Shown here: positions 36,701 through 48,756 of the stretch, piece by piece
How the letters are laid out: every line of letters starts with the position of its first letter
Position numbering within the stretch: the first letter of the stretch is position 1
Assembly (NCBI GenBank): GCA_000231825.2
Contig: JH720371.1
Location: 93,451 to 157,450 of the forward strand
DNA length: 64,000 nt
Origin: Tetrahymena elliotti 4EA
Lineage: Eukaryota; Ciliophora; Oligohymenophorea; Hymenostomatida; Tetrahymenidae
Direction: 5' to 3'
Translations under genes and position numbers: made by a program
Notes under the pieces: generated by a model
Told to the model about the DNA's origin: nothing
The model's input: only the letters and a program-made list of their open reading frames with translations
The model's database searches: none

Positions 36701-39700
36701 ATAACTAATTCTTCTATTGTTTAATCTACTTTTTTTCAAAGCTTTGCTACTTCTTAAGCTTGTGACAATGATGACGATGATGATGGTTCATAAGATGGTG
36801 AAAATTATGATAGTAATCAATCATTAAAGTACAGTGTTAAAGGTTAGTAAGTAGAAGAAATAAAAGAAGGATAAGAGGAAGAAGAAGATGAAGATGATGC
36901 TTAGTAATAAAATAAATATTTTACAGCTTCAAGAAAACAAACCCAATCTGTTCAATTAACAAAATCTTCATCTAAATTTACATCTCAATTTGGTGCAAAT
37001 CAAGTTGGATTGATTTAAAAAAAGGCTGATAGTATTATAGATCATGAAGATGTGAATAATTCTTCTCTTTTCAACAGTGTTTCATAACAAAATATCTAAG
37101 ACAATTCATTTTTCAATAATTAAAAAATTGATGACACCAAAGAATTCTTTCCAACTTAAAGAGCAAACATCACTGATAATGATAATATGATGACCACTTC
37201 AAGAAATGAATACACTGGTCTTATTGCAAAAGATTAAAATCTTTCAAGTATTTACAACAATGAAAATGATCAAACAAATAGAGACTTTGAAGAGTATTCA
37301 CATAATAATTTAACTGATAACTAAATTATTTCTACAACTTAAAGAAGCCCTTTAATTGATAATATTTAGTTTAATGATGTAAGCTTTGCTGCTTATGAAA
37401 ACCACGATGATTTATTAATAGAAAGAGTTTCCTCCTCAGAATCTAAAACTTAGGAAGATCAAGTATAATAGGACTAAAACCATTAAATTAATGATTAAAG
37501 TTAAAACACTAAATCTAACATCCCATCATCACAGTTAAGTAAATCTTCATTAAACAGTAGCATAGTGAAGAGAAGTCAGTTTAGTCCAGTCAAATCAAAA
37601 GATGAGTTACCAAAGTATAATTCTATGAAATCAGCGAAATCAATGAACTCTAGTTTCAGGCTATAAAACATGAAATCCTCTGTCAGGACAACAGTAAAAA
37701 TATTTACAAATTTTTTTTAAATATCTACAATAAAAAATAATCACTTATTTAATTCCAATTATAATTTATTTGTGTTTGTTTTTTAAGGTTTGTTAAGTGA
37801 AAATTTTGGTTTGTATTTTAAGGTTTATAAAATGAAATGACTGTTTAATAATGTTAATTTTATCATGATTGAACAAATTTTTAAAACAAAAGGAAAACTC
37901 GAGACGAAAGAGAATGTCTAAGATGTTTAAAAGAGTGCTAAGATAAGTGAAGAATAGCATGTTTTGGATAAAAAAATTAAAACAATAGCATTATTTTGAA
38001 GATGAAAATGAAAGAGAATTAGCAGTTGTCAAAGTTGATGGAATTTTAATTAAAGATGAATCTGATAAAGGTGTAGATAATCCTAAAAGTATTAAATAAA
38101 AAATTCAGACTTAAGCTGCTATTTCTGATTCTGAATTTGAAGACGATTTTGAGTCTCCTAGAAAGCTATAATCAATGAGGTCTATTAATAGAAGAAAAAC
38201 TAAATAAATTGACAATCCTAACAGTGCTTCCAAAAGTAAAAAATAGAAAACATCTGCTGGAGGAAGCTCTACATAGTAGCAAAGTGCTCTCCAAAATTTT
38301 AATGTGAGAAAAAAAATAATCAAACTCATGAAAAATAAAAAATCGACTCTCAGTTTCAAAAGTAAAATTTTACATGAAAAAATATTTATTTATTAAAAAT
38401 TAATATTAAAAAGTAATCAAATTATTTTGGATTGTCAGTTTTTTTTGTATTGCTTTTGTCACTTACTTCTCCTATTTTTTTAATGAAAGCAATTATAATG
38501 CTTTTATTGACCATATAAAAGAATAGAGGTTAATTATTGAAATTATTGAAAGTTCCTTTTAGATGATTACAAATAGAGAATATGATGTATTAACTTCTAC
38601 AACTCCAACTAATTTATACCCTTTTACTACTCTACCAAATAAAAGCTTTGTTTAGCGATTTGCAAATGATTCTCTTAGCAAATTAGAAATAATTAAAACA
38701 AATTTTTAAGCCATTGCAGACAGTACAAGCTCAAATAATTTACAGTAAAAATATTTTTATTTTATTTTTAATATTTAACATTTTAATAATTAAAAGGTAC
38801 TTATTATCTCATAACCTCACTATAACTGAGTAATATGATGGAAATTCTATTTAGTTCAATTAATCTTTTTATTACACCATGAGAAAATTCATTTTGATGA
38901 TCTTCTAGTAACTTTTTTCTTTTTCAATTTTCTGAAAATTCTTCATTTATTTTAAAATATATTTTGTGTAATATAAATTTAAGCTATTTTAATATTTGTA
39001 TATTTTTAACAAAAATTTATAGGATTTTTTTGATTATTCTCTTTAATTTTCAGAGAAGAATTTAGTTGATTAGAAAATTAAAATGTTTTTATTTTTAATT
39101 AGGTATACTATAATAAAATTGGATAATCAAGATGTGATAAATAACATTTTAAATAATTACTATTTATTTTATAACGAATTTAGCAGTTATTTGACATAGA
39201 GTTATAATTTAAATTAGCAATCAATATCTGATACTCTTTCTTTTATGTACTTAACAATGATTTTAGTATTTTCTGTTTCTTTAGGAAATATCATAAGTAT
39301 GTCTCCTATCTATTATTATAATTAAGTTAAAATTGAATAGTTTTTAAAGCTATTTGTAACTTTTCCTAAGGATAAAATAGAGAACATGATAGACTCCTAT
39401 GAACAATCTTTTATCTTTGTTTCAAATCTTTAAAAAAATGCTAAATAAGAAAAGAATCAAGAATATAACTTTAATCATGAGATTAAATTCAAAAAGAGAT
39501 CAATCAGTAGCACAACAAACTTTAGTAAAATGAAAATATGGATAATTATATTATAGGTTGTTGCTTTTTGTTTATTTTCTGTTTATCCATTTATTAAGTA
39601 CATCTATGGTAATTAGACTTATGATTTCTTTTCTTATGGATTATACGAGCTCTTTGTTTTTGGAAAATCAACATTCCTCTGGAGTTCTTCTCAAGGCTTA

Positions 39701-40500
39701 CTTTATGCAAATACTAACTTGTTCTTATAAAATAAAAACAATCAAGCTTCCTAATCTCTTTAAGACTTTATGAATGTAAAGAATTATTTTTAATTTATTA
39801 ATTAAACATTAAAATTATATTTTAATTTAAATAGAAATTAGTTATTCACAACTAAGACCTGATAAATGATTTTTATAATGTGCAAGGCTAATTTAATAGT
39901 AATAGGTGGTATCAAACCGAATTCAACTCAATCATTTTAAACTCATTCTAGAAAGATTCTTGTAAAAGTGTTTATGACAATCTAAGCTTTTTTACTGCTT
40001 CTCAGTTGGTAAATACCTAAAAATCGAACCTGGAAGAATGTAATTAAATAAACAGCAGCATTTTCTAAAGTGGAATTCTGTTTGTGTTAAAGCAATACTT
40101 TAGTATAATCTAAGAATCATGGAATAATTTATTTGTAAACAAATAAACAATGAGTTAGTTTGTTAAAATTTTTAGGGGTATGGATTCTAAATATAATTTT
40201 AATAGTATTTAAGAAAGTTATTTAGTTTTTGAAGTGGTTTTAGGAGCTGTACTAGATGCTACTTTGAATATTTTATTGGGAATCCGTTCTTAATTGCATG
40301 CAATAGAAATTAATTTGATTATATATGCCTCTATTGTGATATTCCTCATTTTTGGTATTGTTTGGTATTATTTCATAAGAAAGCTTTAATCTAGCTTAAA
40401 TCAAACTAAATAAATTTTATGTTTATTAAGTTTTGAATCAATCATTGAAAATCCTTATATTATGAGTTATGTTACCAAGAATACATAATTAGATGTTTGA
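33712..40500 (+). CDS. Multi-membrane PAS-domain protein, tiny-macrocysts B (TmcB)-like
   Basis: I model ten exons: 33712-35010, 35065-35587, 35640-35705, 35770-36485, 36542-37693, 37893-38361, 38414-38744, 38797-38907, 39103-39775 and 39835-40500. They give 2001 residues; phases agree at every junction and all introns are GT-AG. The N-terminal ~330 residues contain about six or seven membrane helices. A His/Cys cluster follows (HQHKQYC and ECFC, ~380-400). A PAS fold spans ~605-720 (MKVTQEVSNVLGFEKGDLLG, then AIIPEQYQKYH). An acidic Ser/Asn/Gln-rich region is at ~880-1250. The C-terminal third has four further membrane helices (for example KLFWIVSFFCIAFVTYFSYF). This order matches the very large ciliate family related to Dictyostelium TmcB, whose biochemical role is not established; the PAS domain suggests signal sensing. 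The acceptor of intron 5 (37892) is the least certain; a nearby AG at 37911 would also keep frame. Intron 3 has an unusual GTTGAG donor. Confidence 0.82.
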
Positions 40501-40879
40501 CATACTTTATAATCAATTAATTAATTGATCAAAAATATAGATTTTTTTTTTCAGAATACAAATATAAGCTTAGTAAGTTTACTTATTAAATATAAAGGCC
40601 TTAAAGGCTAAACTAATTATTTATTGATTAAAAATATGTCTATTGTATTTATTGTATTTATATTTATTTCTAAATTGTTTTTGTTTAAATTCAAAATCTT
40701 TAATCTTGTATAAAAAGTAAAAAAATATTTTTGAAGAATAAATTTAAAAAGTCTGCATTTTAAAAAATCATTCGGTGTATATTATAAATTTTGATAAAAA
40801 AATCAAAAAATGCAAGAAGACTGGTCTAATTGAGAACTCAAAATAAAGCTTCAAATCAATAAATCAAAGAAAAATTGCT

Positions 40880-41438
40880 TGGGATTTGTTGTATAGAAAT
40901 ATTGTTTTGATCTAAGAGATTTAATTGTTTTCCATAAATTATTCATTTTTGATTCTGATGAGTTAGAATCTAAAGAAAAGACCTCTTGAAAACAAAGTAT
41001 CTTATCCTTTCAAAACTTTTAATCGTTATTTTAAATAAGTGATTAATTACTTGAAGAAAAACTTTGAAAACCTATTTGTAATGAAATAGATAAATAATTA
41101 GAGGATAAATTAACTATTTTAATAGCTAGAATAAAAATACATTAGTACAAATAAACAAATAATTTAATGGATAATCAAATACTTAGAAATTGTAAAAAAT
41201 ATACTTATTTTCCCGATATGTTTGGAGTTTTCTTTTAACACTTTTATCATTTCTATCATTACATTCTTAATGGTTAAAATGAATTACGATAATTTAGGAA
41301 GTATTTCCCATAGTACTTATCATTATACCCAGATATTATGAGATAATGTAGAAGTACATGATTTATGAATAATATTTAGGTAAATCAGATTATGATGATA
41401 ATTATGATAACTATTTGGACTATGAAGAAGATTTTTGA
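40880..41438 (+). pseudogene. Decayed protein-coding gene, family unknown
   Basis: A plus-strand frame with clear protein character (FIFDSDELESKEKTS; GQNELRQFRKYFPQYLSLYP) is broken by at least two in-frame TGA codons and by a frameshift near 41358. After the frameshift an acidic Tyr/Asp tail (KSDYDDNYDNYLDYEEDF) continues to a TGA at 41438. The intact part, 41167-41361, could be read as a 64-residue frame. An overlapping frame is also free of TGA for about 200 codons but has an AT-driven composition. The related segment at 41602-41772 supports the frame chosen here. No domain is recognised. Confidence 0.45.
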
Positions 41439-41601
41439 TTAAGTGATTTGATTGTTTTTCTTTTAATTTTTCAATTTATTTTTTACTAAATAATTTTTTC
41501 CATACATTATAAAAATAATAAATACTCATAAAATATTTTAGAGTAAAATAACCACAAAGCCAGTAGTGATAACAAAACTCATAAAATGAAGTGAAAAACA
41601 A

Positions 41602-41772
41602 ATGTTAAAAAACAAAGAAATCTATTACTAAACTTATTTCATAGCATTCCATGAATATTTTGTTTATGGATAAGATGAATTTTAATAATTTAAGAAATAT
41701 TTCCTAGACTGTGTAATACTTATACTCATCCTATAAAAAATTTGTAGAAGTGGTGTATTCATGAATACATGA
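41602..41772 (+). pseudogene. Second truncated copy of the unknown decayed gene
   Basis: The frame of 56 residues starts at an ATG and contains YGQDEFQQFKKYF, which aligns with NGQNELRQFRKYF of the copy at 40880-41438, preceded by a similar Tyr/Phe/His-rich stretch. After the shared part the sequence turns into Ile/Leu-rich, probably frame-shifted, translation. It is most likely a partial tandem copy that is also decayed. Confidence 0.4.
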
Positions 41773-42119
41773 AAGTAATCTTAATTGATATGTCTTCTGA
41801 TTTTTTATGGAAAGGAATTTTAGGGTGGGTTTGAAACCCACTCCTATATTTAAAAGTTTTCTATTAAAATATTTTTTATTCAAATCAAAAATTAAAATTG
41901 ATTCATCTTTTTTTATTTTCTTCTTTAGTTAATAAAAAATTACTTTTATAAAAATTTATACACAAATAATTTTAAATTAATGCCTAAAATTAACATTATT
42001 AAATTTATTTGATATTTGCAAAAAATTTTTTGTATTAATTACTAATTAGTTAATATTCAATTTAATATCTAAAAAATATTTAGAAATAAATAAATCAATA
42101 CTAATATAAAATAAAAAAC

Positions 42120-43250
42120 ATTTTACAAATCTTGCTGAAGTACTTCAATTTCTGTAGATATAAAGATATACTTTAATTTTTATTTATTTAAAGTTACGAA
42201 GTTCTGATTTAAGTTCTTACTCACAACTTACATTAATTTAAAGTAAAATACTTACTTTTCTTTAAAATAATCAAATTTCTCAATTTTGATTTTTTACTTT
42301 CTTTTAAAAATAGTATTCAAAGTTTATCTCACTTTTTGAAAAACATTAAAAATAGTGCTTCAGTATTAATTATACGTTTTTGGATGAATCTATAAATGAA
42401 TGAATACAATAATTTATCTGTAACGATTGACTATTTTCGGTTTGTTAACTTGGTATTAGTTTGGCTGATTCATTCATTTTTATTTTTTCTTTTCAGATCT
42501 CATTCACATTTTTATGTCTTTTTCTTTCTTTTAAATATTTCTTTATTCAATTTTAATTGTTAAAAATTTCAATAGTATTGGTGAAATGGGTTCCTAAAAA
42601 TTAGGATCTGAATTGCCATACATAATGCTCTAATCTCTAAACTCTGAGTCTTGACCTCAGGTAAAAATTGTTCTTTAATATTAACGCACTTTTGATTAAT
42701 TATATCAATGAATGAATACATTAATTCAAAAGTAACGACTGACAAATTTTGTTTCATTTACTTGATAATAGTTTGGCTAATTCATTCATTTTTATTTGTT
42801 CTTTTCAAATTTCATTCATATTTTTTTCTCTTTTTCTTTCTTTTAAATAATTGTTTATTCTATTTTTATTTTTAAAAGTTTCAATAATATTGGCGATATG
42901 GGTGCCTAAAAATTAAGATCTGAATTATCAAAATGCTCTAATCTCTAAACTTTGGAGCTTGGTCTTGGGTAAAAATTGTGTTTCAATATTAATTATGCAT
43001 TTTTGATAAAATCAATAAATGAATGAATAAATTAATTGATAAGTAAAACTGACAAATTTTGGTTCATTTATTTTCATTTGTTCTTTTCAGATTTCGTTCA
43101 CATTTTTTTCTCTTTTTCTTTCTTTTAAATAATTGTTTATTCAATTTTAATTTTTAAAAGTTCAAATAAGATTGATGAAATGGGTGACTAAAAATTAGGT
43201 TCTGAATTATCAAAATACTCTAATCTTTACACTTTGACTCTTAACCTCAG
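42120..43250 (+). pseudogene. Broken exon-per-repeat LRR gene
   Basis: This is a paralogue of the 19850-22177 gene. A leader like its exon 1 is at about 42130-42240 (shared GAAGTACTTCAATTT and the SDLSS segment) but is frame-shifted between these two parts. Three LRR exons follow: 42567-42660, 42879-42968 and 43161-43250. The last two are 90 nt with AG acceptors, GTAAAA donors and the same phase (NIGDMGAQKL, LGSELSKYSNLY). The first has lost its acceptor (AG has become AA where the others have AAAAG) and carries 4 extra nucleotides, giving a frameshift and a TGA. No closing exon or stop follows the third repeat. The introns resemble one another strongly, each with an ATTCATTCATTTTTATTTGT-like block (the third only partly), so exon and intron were duplicated together. 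I call it a pseudogene; the last two exons alone look usable. Confidence 0.72.
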
Positions 43251-43631
43251 GTAAAAATTGTGTTTCAATATTAATTATGAATGGATTATAAAGTTTGCAA
43301 ATAATTTCTAAAAAGTAATCCTTATATTAGAGTACCGACGGTAATTGGAATTGAAAAATTTTCAATGCTGCTCACACAAATATTAAGAATAATAATTGAA
43401 TCTTTTATATTATTTATTCAATAATTGATTTTATCTCCCACATATTCAAAATAAAGGTGAAAATATGAGATGAATATATTGAAATTTGGAAAAGAAATTT
43501 GAATTAAGAAATATTAAATTTCATAGAAATGTAGTTATAGTATAAATTAGAAAAGTAAAAAAAAATATATAATTTTATAACAACATCATAACATATTTTG
43601 AATAATAATATCTTTTACTATAATTCAATTC
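43251..43631. other. Convergent spacer
   Basis: AT-rich sequence between the broken LRR gene and the 3' end of the TPR gene. No further LRR exon was found in it. Confidence 0.5.
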
Positions 43632-45395
43632 TCAGAATTATGGAAACACTTACTTTAATTTCATAGTTAATGTTAATATTTCTATCTGCTCTTTACAAAA
43701 TCTTTAAATATCAAGCAGTCCTTCAATTTAGCTAAATGAGCTTCCTAAATTAGTTTCTTTTGCCATTTGCTTGATGTCTGCTATGAGTTATTCTGATAAG
43801 CGATTAGATTCAAGCTATTTATAAATAACATTGATTTTCTCTAGAGATCTTTAATAATCTTATAATTCTAATAAGTTATGGAATTATAAGAAATTAATAA
43901 TTATCTAAGATTCTAAGGGCAGTTCAAACATTTCTATTTGCTCCAAATTTAGCTAAGATTTTTAGTATTAGTTTCTTTTGGCATACTCCAAGCCTACTAA
44001 AAAATGGATTCCTCCTTGAAAATTGATTTTATTTATTGCTTTAACCAAGTGAATTAAATCAGTTTAATTCAAAAGTAATGTTGAGAGATCTGTCTCACCA
44101 CTCTTTGCTTCTAAAGCAGAGAGTATTTTTTAATTTATGAGTTTTTCTTAAAAGTAACTATCATATTGCTGTTTGATCAGATTTAATTTAGTTTACAACT
44201 CTGATTGCTCATTACAGTTAATATCCTTTTCTTATAACTTGTTATTAATAGCTTGAATTAACTATTGTTGATATTTAAATGCAAATTAGCATTGATTGCT
44301 ATCTTTATTTTACTCCAATAAAGAGAGACATTTCTCAAGTTATTTAATCTAAAGAGTAGTGTTGTTAAGTGATTGGTGTATAGTACTTTTTAAGAAATGT
44401 AGTTCATGAGAATCAGGGAAATAATTCAAACCTTGGTCAACAATCTTAATTTTTTCTTGTAAATTCGTTAAATTTTCAGTAAGTAGAATGTGAGTTCTCA
44501 AACATTTTTGATTTAAATTCATAGATTGTTCTAAATATTCTATTAAATTGTCATTCTTCTTCAATTTCAATAGATTTTCAGATGCTTCTAAGTATACTTC
44601 TTATTTGGAGCAATCAAGACCCAAAAAATTTTATAAAAGATTTAGAGCTTCTTCAGATTCTCCTTGTTCTCTTAATAATTTAGAGAGTGCAATAACTGGT
44701 TCAAATTGTTCGGGAGCCACAACTACAGCCATTTCAAGATATTTTCTTGCTTTTTCTTTATTGTTTAGCTGGTAGCATGACTTTCCAGCAAAATACATTC
44801 CTTCATATTGATTGTGAAAAATGAATAAGTATTTTTCAGATAATTCAAAACAGGCTTTAAATAAACGCAATTTATAAAGAGTTTTGATAATACTTAACAT
44901 AACTTCATTTAGGTTTTAGTTCTTAGTGCTAGCTGCATTTACTAAATGTAAAAGAGCTTTATGAAGCCTTTTTTATTCATAGCAAAAATTGCCTAAATTG
45001 AGATATTAGTGATTGTTAAGGACTGCTGCCTCTTCATAGAACTTAATAGACTCCTCTAATTAATTCAAAGAAGCTAAACATTGAGCTTTAACAGCTAACG
45101 CAGATGATTTGAGTAAAGGATTGGGAGCTACAGCATTTTCAGTTTAAATTGAATCCTACTTTGAATTCTATAGCTAACCTTTATTCTAAGTTCCTTCAAT
45201 CATAGACAAGGCTTTCTTAGCAGCTTTGAGTCCATCATAGGGTTTATTAGATTTTTACAGAGCGATACTGTAATTAATTTAATTATGAATATTATGGGGA
45301 TCTAGTTTCTTAAGTTGTTTAAAGTTCTTGGCACTTTCTTCATAGTTTTCATCCAAAAAAGTCTCATAAGCTCTCTAGTAAATTTCATTGATCAT
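43632..45395 (-). CDS. TPR-repeat protein
   Basis: A single exon of 587 residues ending in TGA. The N-terminal ~350 residues are helical pairs with TPR-type residues: KNFKQLKKLDPHNIHNQINY, QCLASLNQLEESIKFYEEAA, NLGNFCYEQKRLHKALLHLV, GKSCYQLNNKEKARKYLEMA and LSKLLREQGESEEALNLL. The C-terminal ~230 residues are coiled-coil-like, rich in Lys, Glu and Gln, with no recognised domain. TPR proteins act as scaffolds for protein complexes; the partner cannot be told from the sequence. There is no signal peptide or membrane segment. The same frame stays open about 20 codons upstream of the chosen ATG but has no earlier ATG, so a short upstream exon is possible. SRP72 and cilia-related TPR proteins were considered but no diagnostic motif was found. 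Confidence 0.8.
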
Positions 45396-45821
45396 CAGCT
45401 TTACTTCTTAAGGCTGATTTGATGAACTTGAGTTCAAGTTTTTGAGTCTATAAATTCATTTTCAAAATAAAAATAAGTTAAAATGATAAGTATAAATTGG
45501 TTGATTTATTGATTGATTTAGTTATTTTTTTTCTATTTGATATTTTATAAGGCCTTTAATTTAAAAATCAGCTACAATTGTTTACTGAAATAATCATCAA
45601 TGATTATAAGTATGAAAGATATTTGATTGAATAAATTATTAAATCAAAATCTCATACAAAAGAAAATGCTGAATATTTCTTGCAAGGTGAAATTGATTGC
45701 AGTTAAGCAAAATGACAAGTTTTTTGTAATCAACGTAAAAGAAAATATTTACAAAATTTGAATAAAGCGTTTAGATAAGCAAAGCGAATCAATAAACCAA
45801 ATAAATTAATTATTTAAATAT

Positions 45822-45960
45822 ATACCCGCATTATGTGTTATACATAGTTCTGTGGCTGAGCTTAGCAGGGATGAATGATTTTAAGAATTTCTAGATTTAT
45901 TTGCTAAAGAGCATTTCTGGATAACGGTACACAACTTCGTTGAAAGGGGGGGAATATTAT
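45822..45960. other. GC-richer island, possible non-coding RNA locus
   Basis: This segment stands out from very AT-rich surroundings. It contains a possible small hairpin with a UUC loop (CAACTTCGTTG near 45927-45937) and a run of seven Gs. I see no coding frame and no match to tRNA, U1-U6, U3, 7SL or telomerase RNA that I can defend. It lies about 430 bp upstream of the TPR gene start, so it could also be a promoter element. Strand is unknown. Confidence 0.25.
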
Positions 45961-48404
45961 GAGAGAGGTTTTGTGCGTTTTGCTTTGGATTTGGATTTAA
46001 GGATAGGGCTTTTGAATAAAGCTTAGGTTTTTTTTGAGTTAGAGCTTTTTAAGGGAAATCTTTGGTTTGTTTAATTTTTGTAGTGTAAATTATATTATGA
46101 TTTTGAAATCTGCCTTTTTTCACATGTAAAGTGGTGCCTTACAATACCTTTGATAAGAATTTAATTTTTCAATCAAAAATTTTTTGATTTTTGTTTGTTT
46201 GTTTAGTAAAATTTAAAGAAAACCTTCTAATAAAGCTATTGATTGATAGATCAATTGGTCGATTGATTTATTGATTGACTGACGACGGATTCGTTTCTCT
46301 AAATAATATATCACAATTTAATTTAATTAATTTTTTGTTGGGGAGGAAAAAGACTAATTAATTTAATAAACTCGCTCACCTACCTTGTTTTCTATTTTTA
46401 GTGATTTCTATATAATTATTTACCCTTCTATTTTTCTTTCTAAATTTTTTCTTGTTTCTTTAATTATTTTCTTTTGTGTTCAACATTATGATTCACTCAT
46501 AAATCCTATTGATTTTTCTTTCTTTTTTCTTATATGAAACATATTTATTATTTAAAACAAATTTACTAGAAGTATTTATTCTTTTGTTTTTTTTCAAAAA
46601 TTTAAAAAAAATAAAAACACAAACACAAGCAAATTATCAATAAATTAATTATTTATTGATTAATTGATGATTTATTTATTCACCCCCAATCTATGTGAAT
46701 CTCTTAGGAAATTTGTTTATTTATTTTTAAAAAAAGTACTCTAAAGAAATTTTGTAATATTGATAAATATTTGGACAATTTATTAGTTATGTGTCATCAA
46801 AGATATTAATTTATTATACAAGATAAGCCATTAAATATTTATCTTTATTCAACCTTGTTAAAAACAGAAACAATATCTAGATAAATAATTTATTAAATAT
46901 TTTTACCCCCCTTTTTTTTCTTTCTTCTATGTTGTAATAAATATTATAATTTATTAATTTGCAAGCGTTAAGATTAGATTTTCTTGTATTAAATAAAATT
47001 TATGAGGTCTCACTTAAGTATATTTAAAAAATTTTGTTTTTTTTCTATTTCAAGAAAATAAGAAAAATCTTAACATAAATAAACGAATAAATTTAAGGTA
47101 CTCATTTAATTTATCTGAATGCAGTTAATAATAAAAATATTTATTTATTTGAGTAAATATTTATTTATACATGACAATTATCATCAATTTTAGCTTAAAA
47201 AATTAACATTAATATACCTTGTCATAAATTGTTGTTTTTCATAAAATTTGCATGCATCATTCTATTTTCAATTTACTATTTGGTGAAAAGCAAAAAACTT
47301 ACACTTTTTTTAGAAAAATATTTCTTACAAATAGTGAATTAAAAATAAATATTATTATATTAAGATTATTCTAAAATATTTATAATTTGTGATTATTTCA
47401 TTTATAAAAAATACAAAATTATCATTAAAAAAATATTACTCCTTTACCACAAATATTTTTGTTATCTTCTTATTCGACCGAAACCGAAAAACCAGATTCA
47501 TGCATATTTTTAGTCTTTCTTTTTAAATCAAAAATATTAATTTGGTTCCACATCTTTTTAATTAATACTTGTCAAAAATTTGATAGGAATTAAAGGCTTA
47601 CTCATTTTTTGTTAAAATATGTATCAACCTATTTAAATAATCAAAATCATAAATAAATTTTGATTAATTGAAATCTATTATCAAATCTCAACGAACTTTT
47701 ATAAAAGTTCCTAAGGAAATTTATTTAAATTTTTAAAATTATTTGTAAGTCTGTATTCATTTTATTTTAAAAATTCTATCAAATAATAATAAAAAATAAT
47801 TGGTATCTATATACTATTTCAAATTAATTCAGTAAATATCTTTGCTTAATCAAATTAAAATAAATTATAGCTGATTATTTATTTAATTCAAGAAAAGCTT
47901 TTTGCTTAAAAAATCTAATCCTTATTTAATGAATATAGCTTAAAAAAGGGTAAATAATCTTAGTTTAAGGAATTATTTTGCATAGACATAATAATTCTAG
48001 TTTAATAAACTCCTCTATTCATATAGGCACATATATATGAATCTATCTTATGTAAAAAGCATATTTATTAAATAAAACTTACTTTAGGTCTTTAGATAAA
48101 AGATAATAACTGATAAACCAACAGAGAAAGTAAATTATTTAAATTTAACATTTTAAAATAAAATAAACTTATATTAAAATTGAACTATATAGATCTAATT
48201 AATAAGTGAAAATAGAAGAAGAAGTTATTGAAATTCATTTTTTTTAGGTCTTTTCTTTTAAAAAATAAAATAAAAATTTAATAGCATTTTTAATGAATAA
48301 ATTATTTACTACATTAAATAAATGGAATAAAATAACTAAAAGTAAAAATAAAGTTTAAAATATTATATTTAAATTGATATGTTATGATTCTAGATAAACA
48401 AAAT

Positions 48405-48756
48405 ATAGAATAATAAATATCAACTGTGAATATTATGTAGATTAATCACTTTATAGATTTAGAGAAATTTTAATATTTTATAAGCAAATATTGAACAATA
48501 AATATCATATATTAATATACTGTTAGTTAATTACTTTAGTAGATTTTAAGAAATTTAAAATTTTTTAAATAAGCAAATATCGAATAATAAATATAAAATT
48601 TTAATATGATTATTGATAATTATTTTAGTAGATTCTGAGAAATTTTAAGATTTTAAAATAAACTAATCGAAAATAAACAAAATAATAAATACAGGATAAT
48701 AAATATCATTTGTTAATATGTTATTAGTTAATTATTTTAGTAGACTTTGAGAAGTT
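48405..48756. repeat. Imperfect ~90-110-bp tandem repeat, four copies
   Basis: Copies begin near 48405, 48493, 48582 and 48694. Each starts with a form of AATAATAAATAT, continues through a TTAATATG/TTAGTTAATTA block and TTTTAGTAGATT, and ends in GAGAAATTTTAA-like sequence. There is no coding frame. Confidence 0.6.

Larger units (their letters stand above)
40501..42119. other. Intergenic region with gene remnants
   Basis: Contains two related decayed coding segments (listed separately). The remaining sequence is AT-rich without features. Confidence 0.5.

Noticed and set aside
45822..45829. ATACCCGC, the 5' end of Tetrahymena telomerase RNA
   Set aside because: The template sequence (CAACCCCAA) and the closing strand of the first stem are absent, so the match is coincidental.
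45830..45870. tRNA D-arm-like GTGGCTGAGCTTAGCAGG
   Set aside because: No B-box, anticodon arm or acceptor stem could be found around it.
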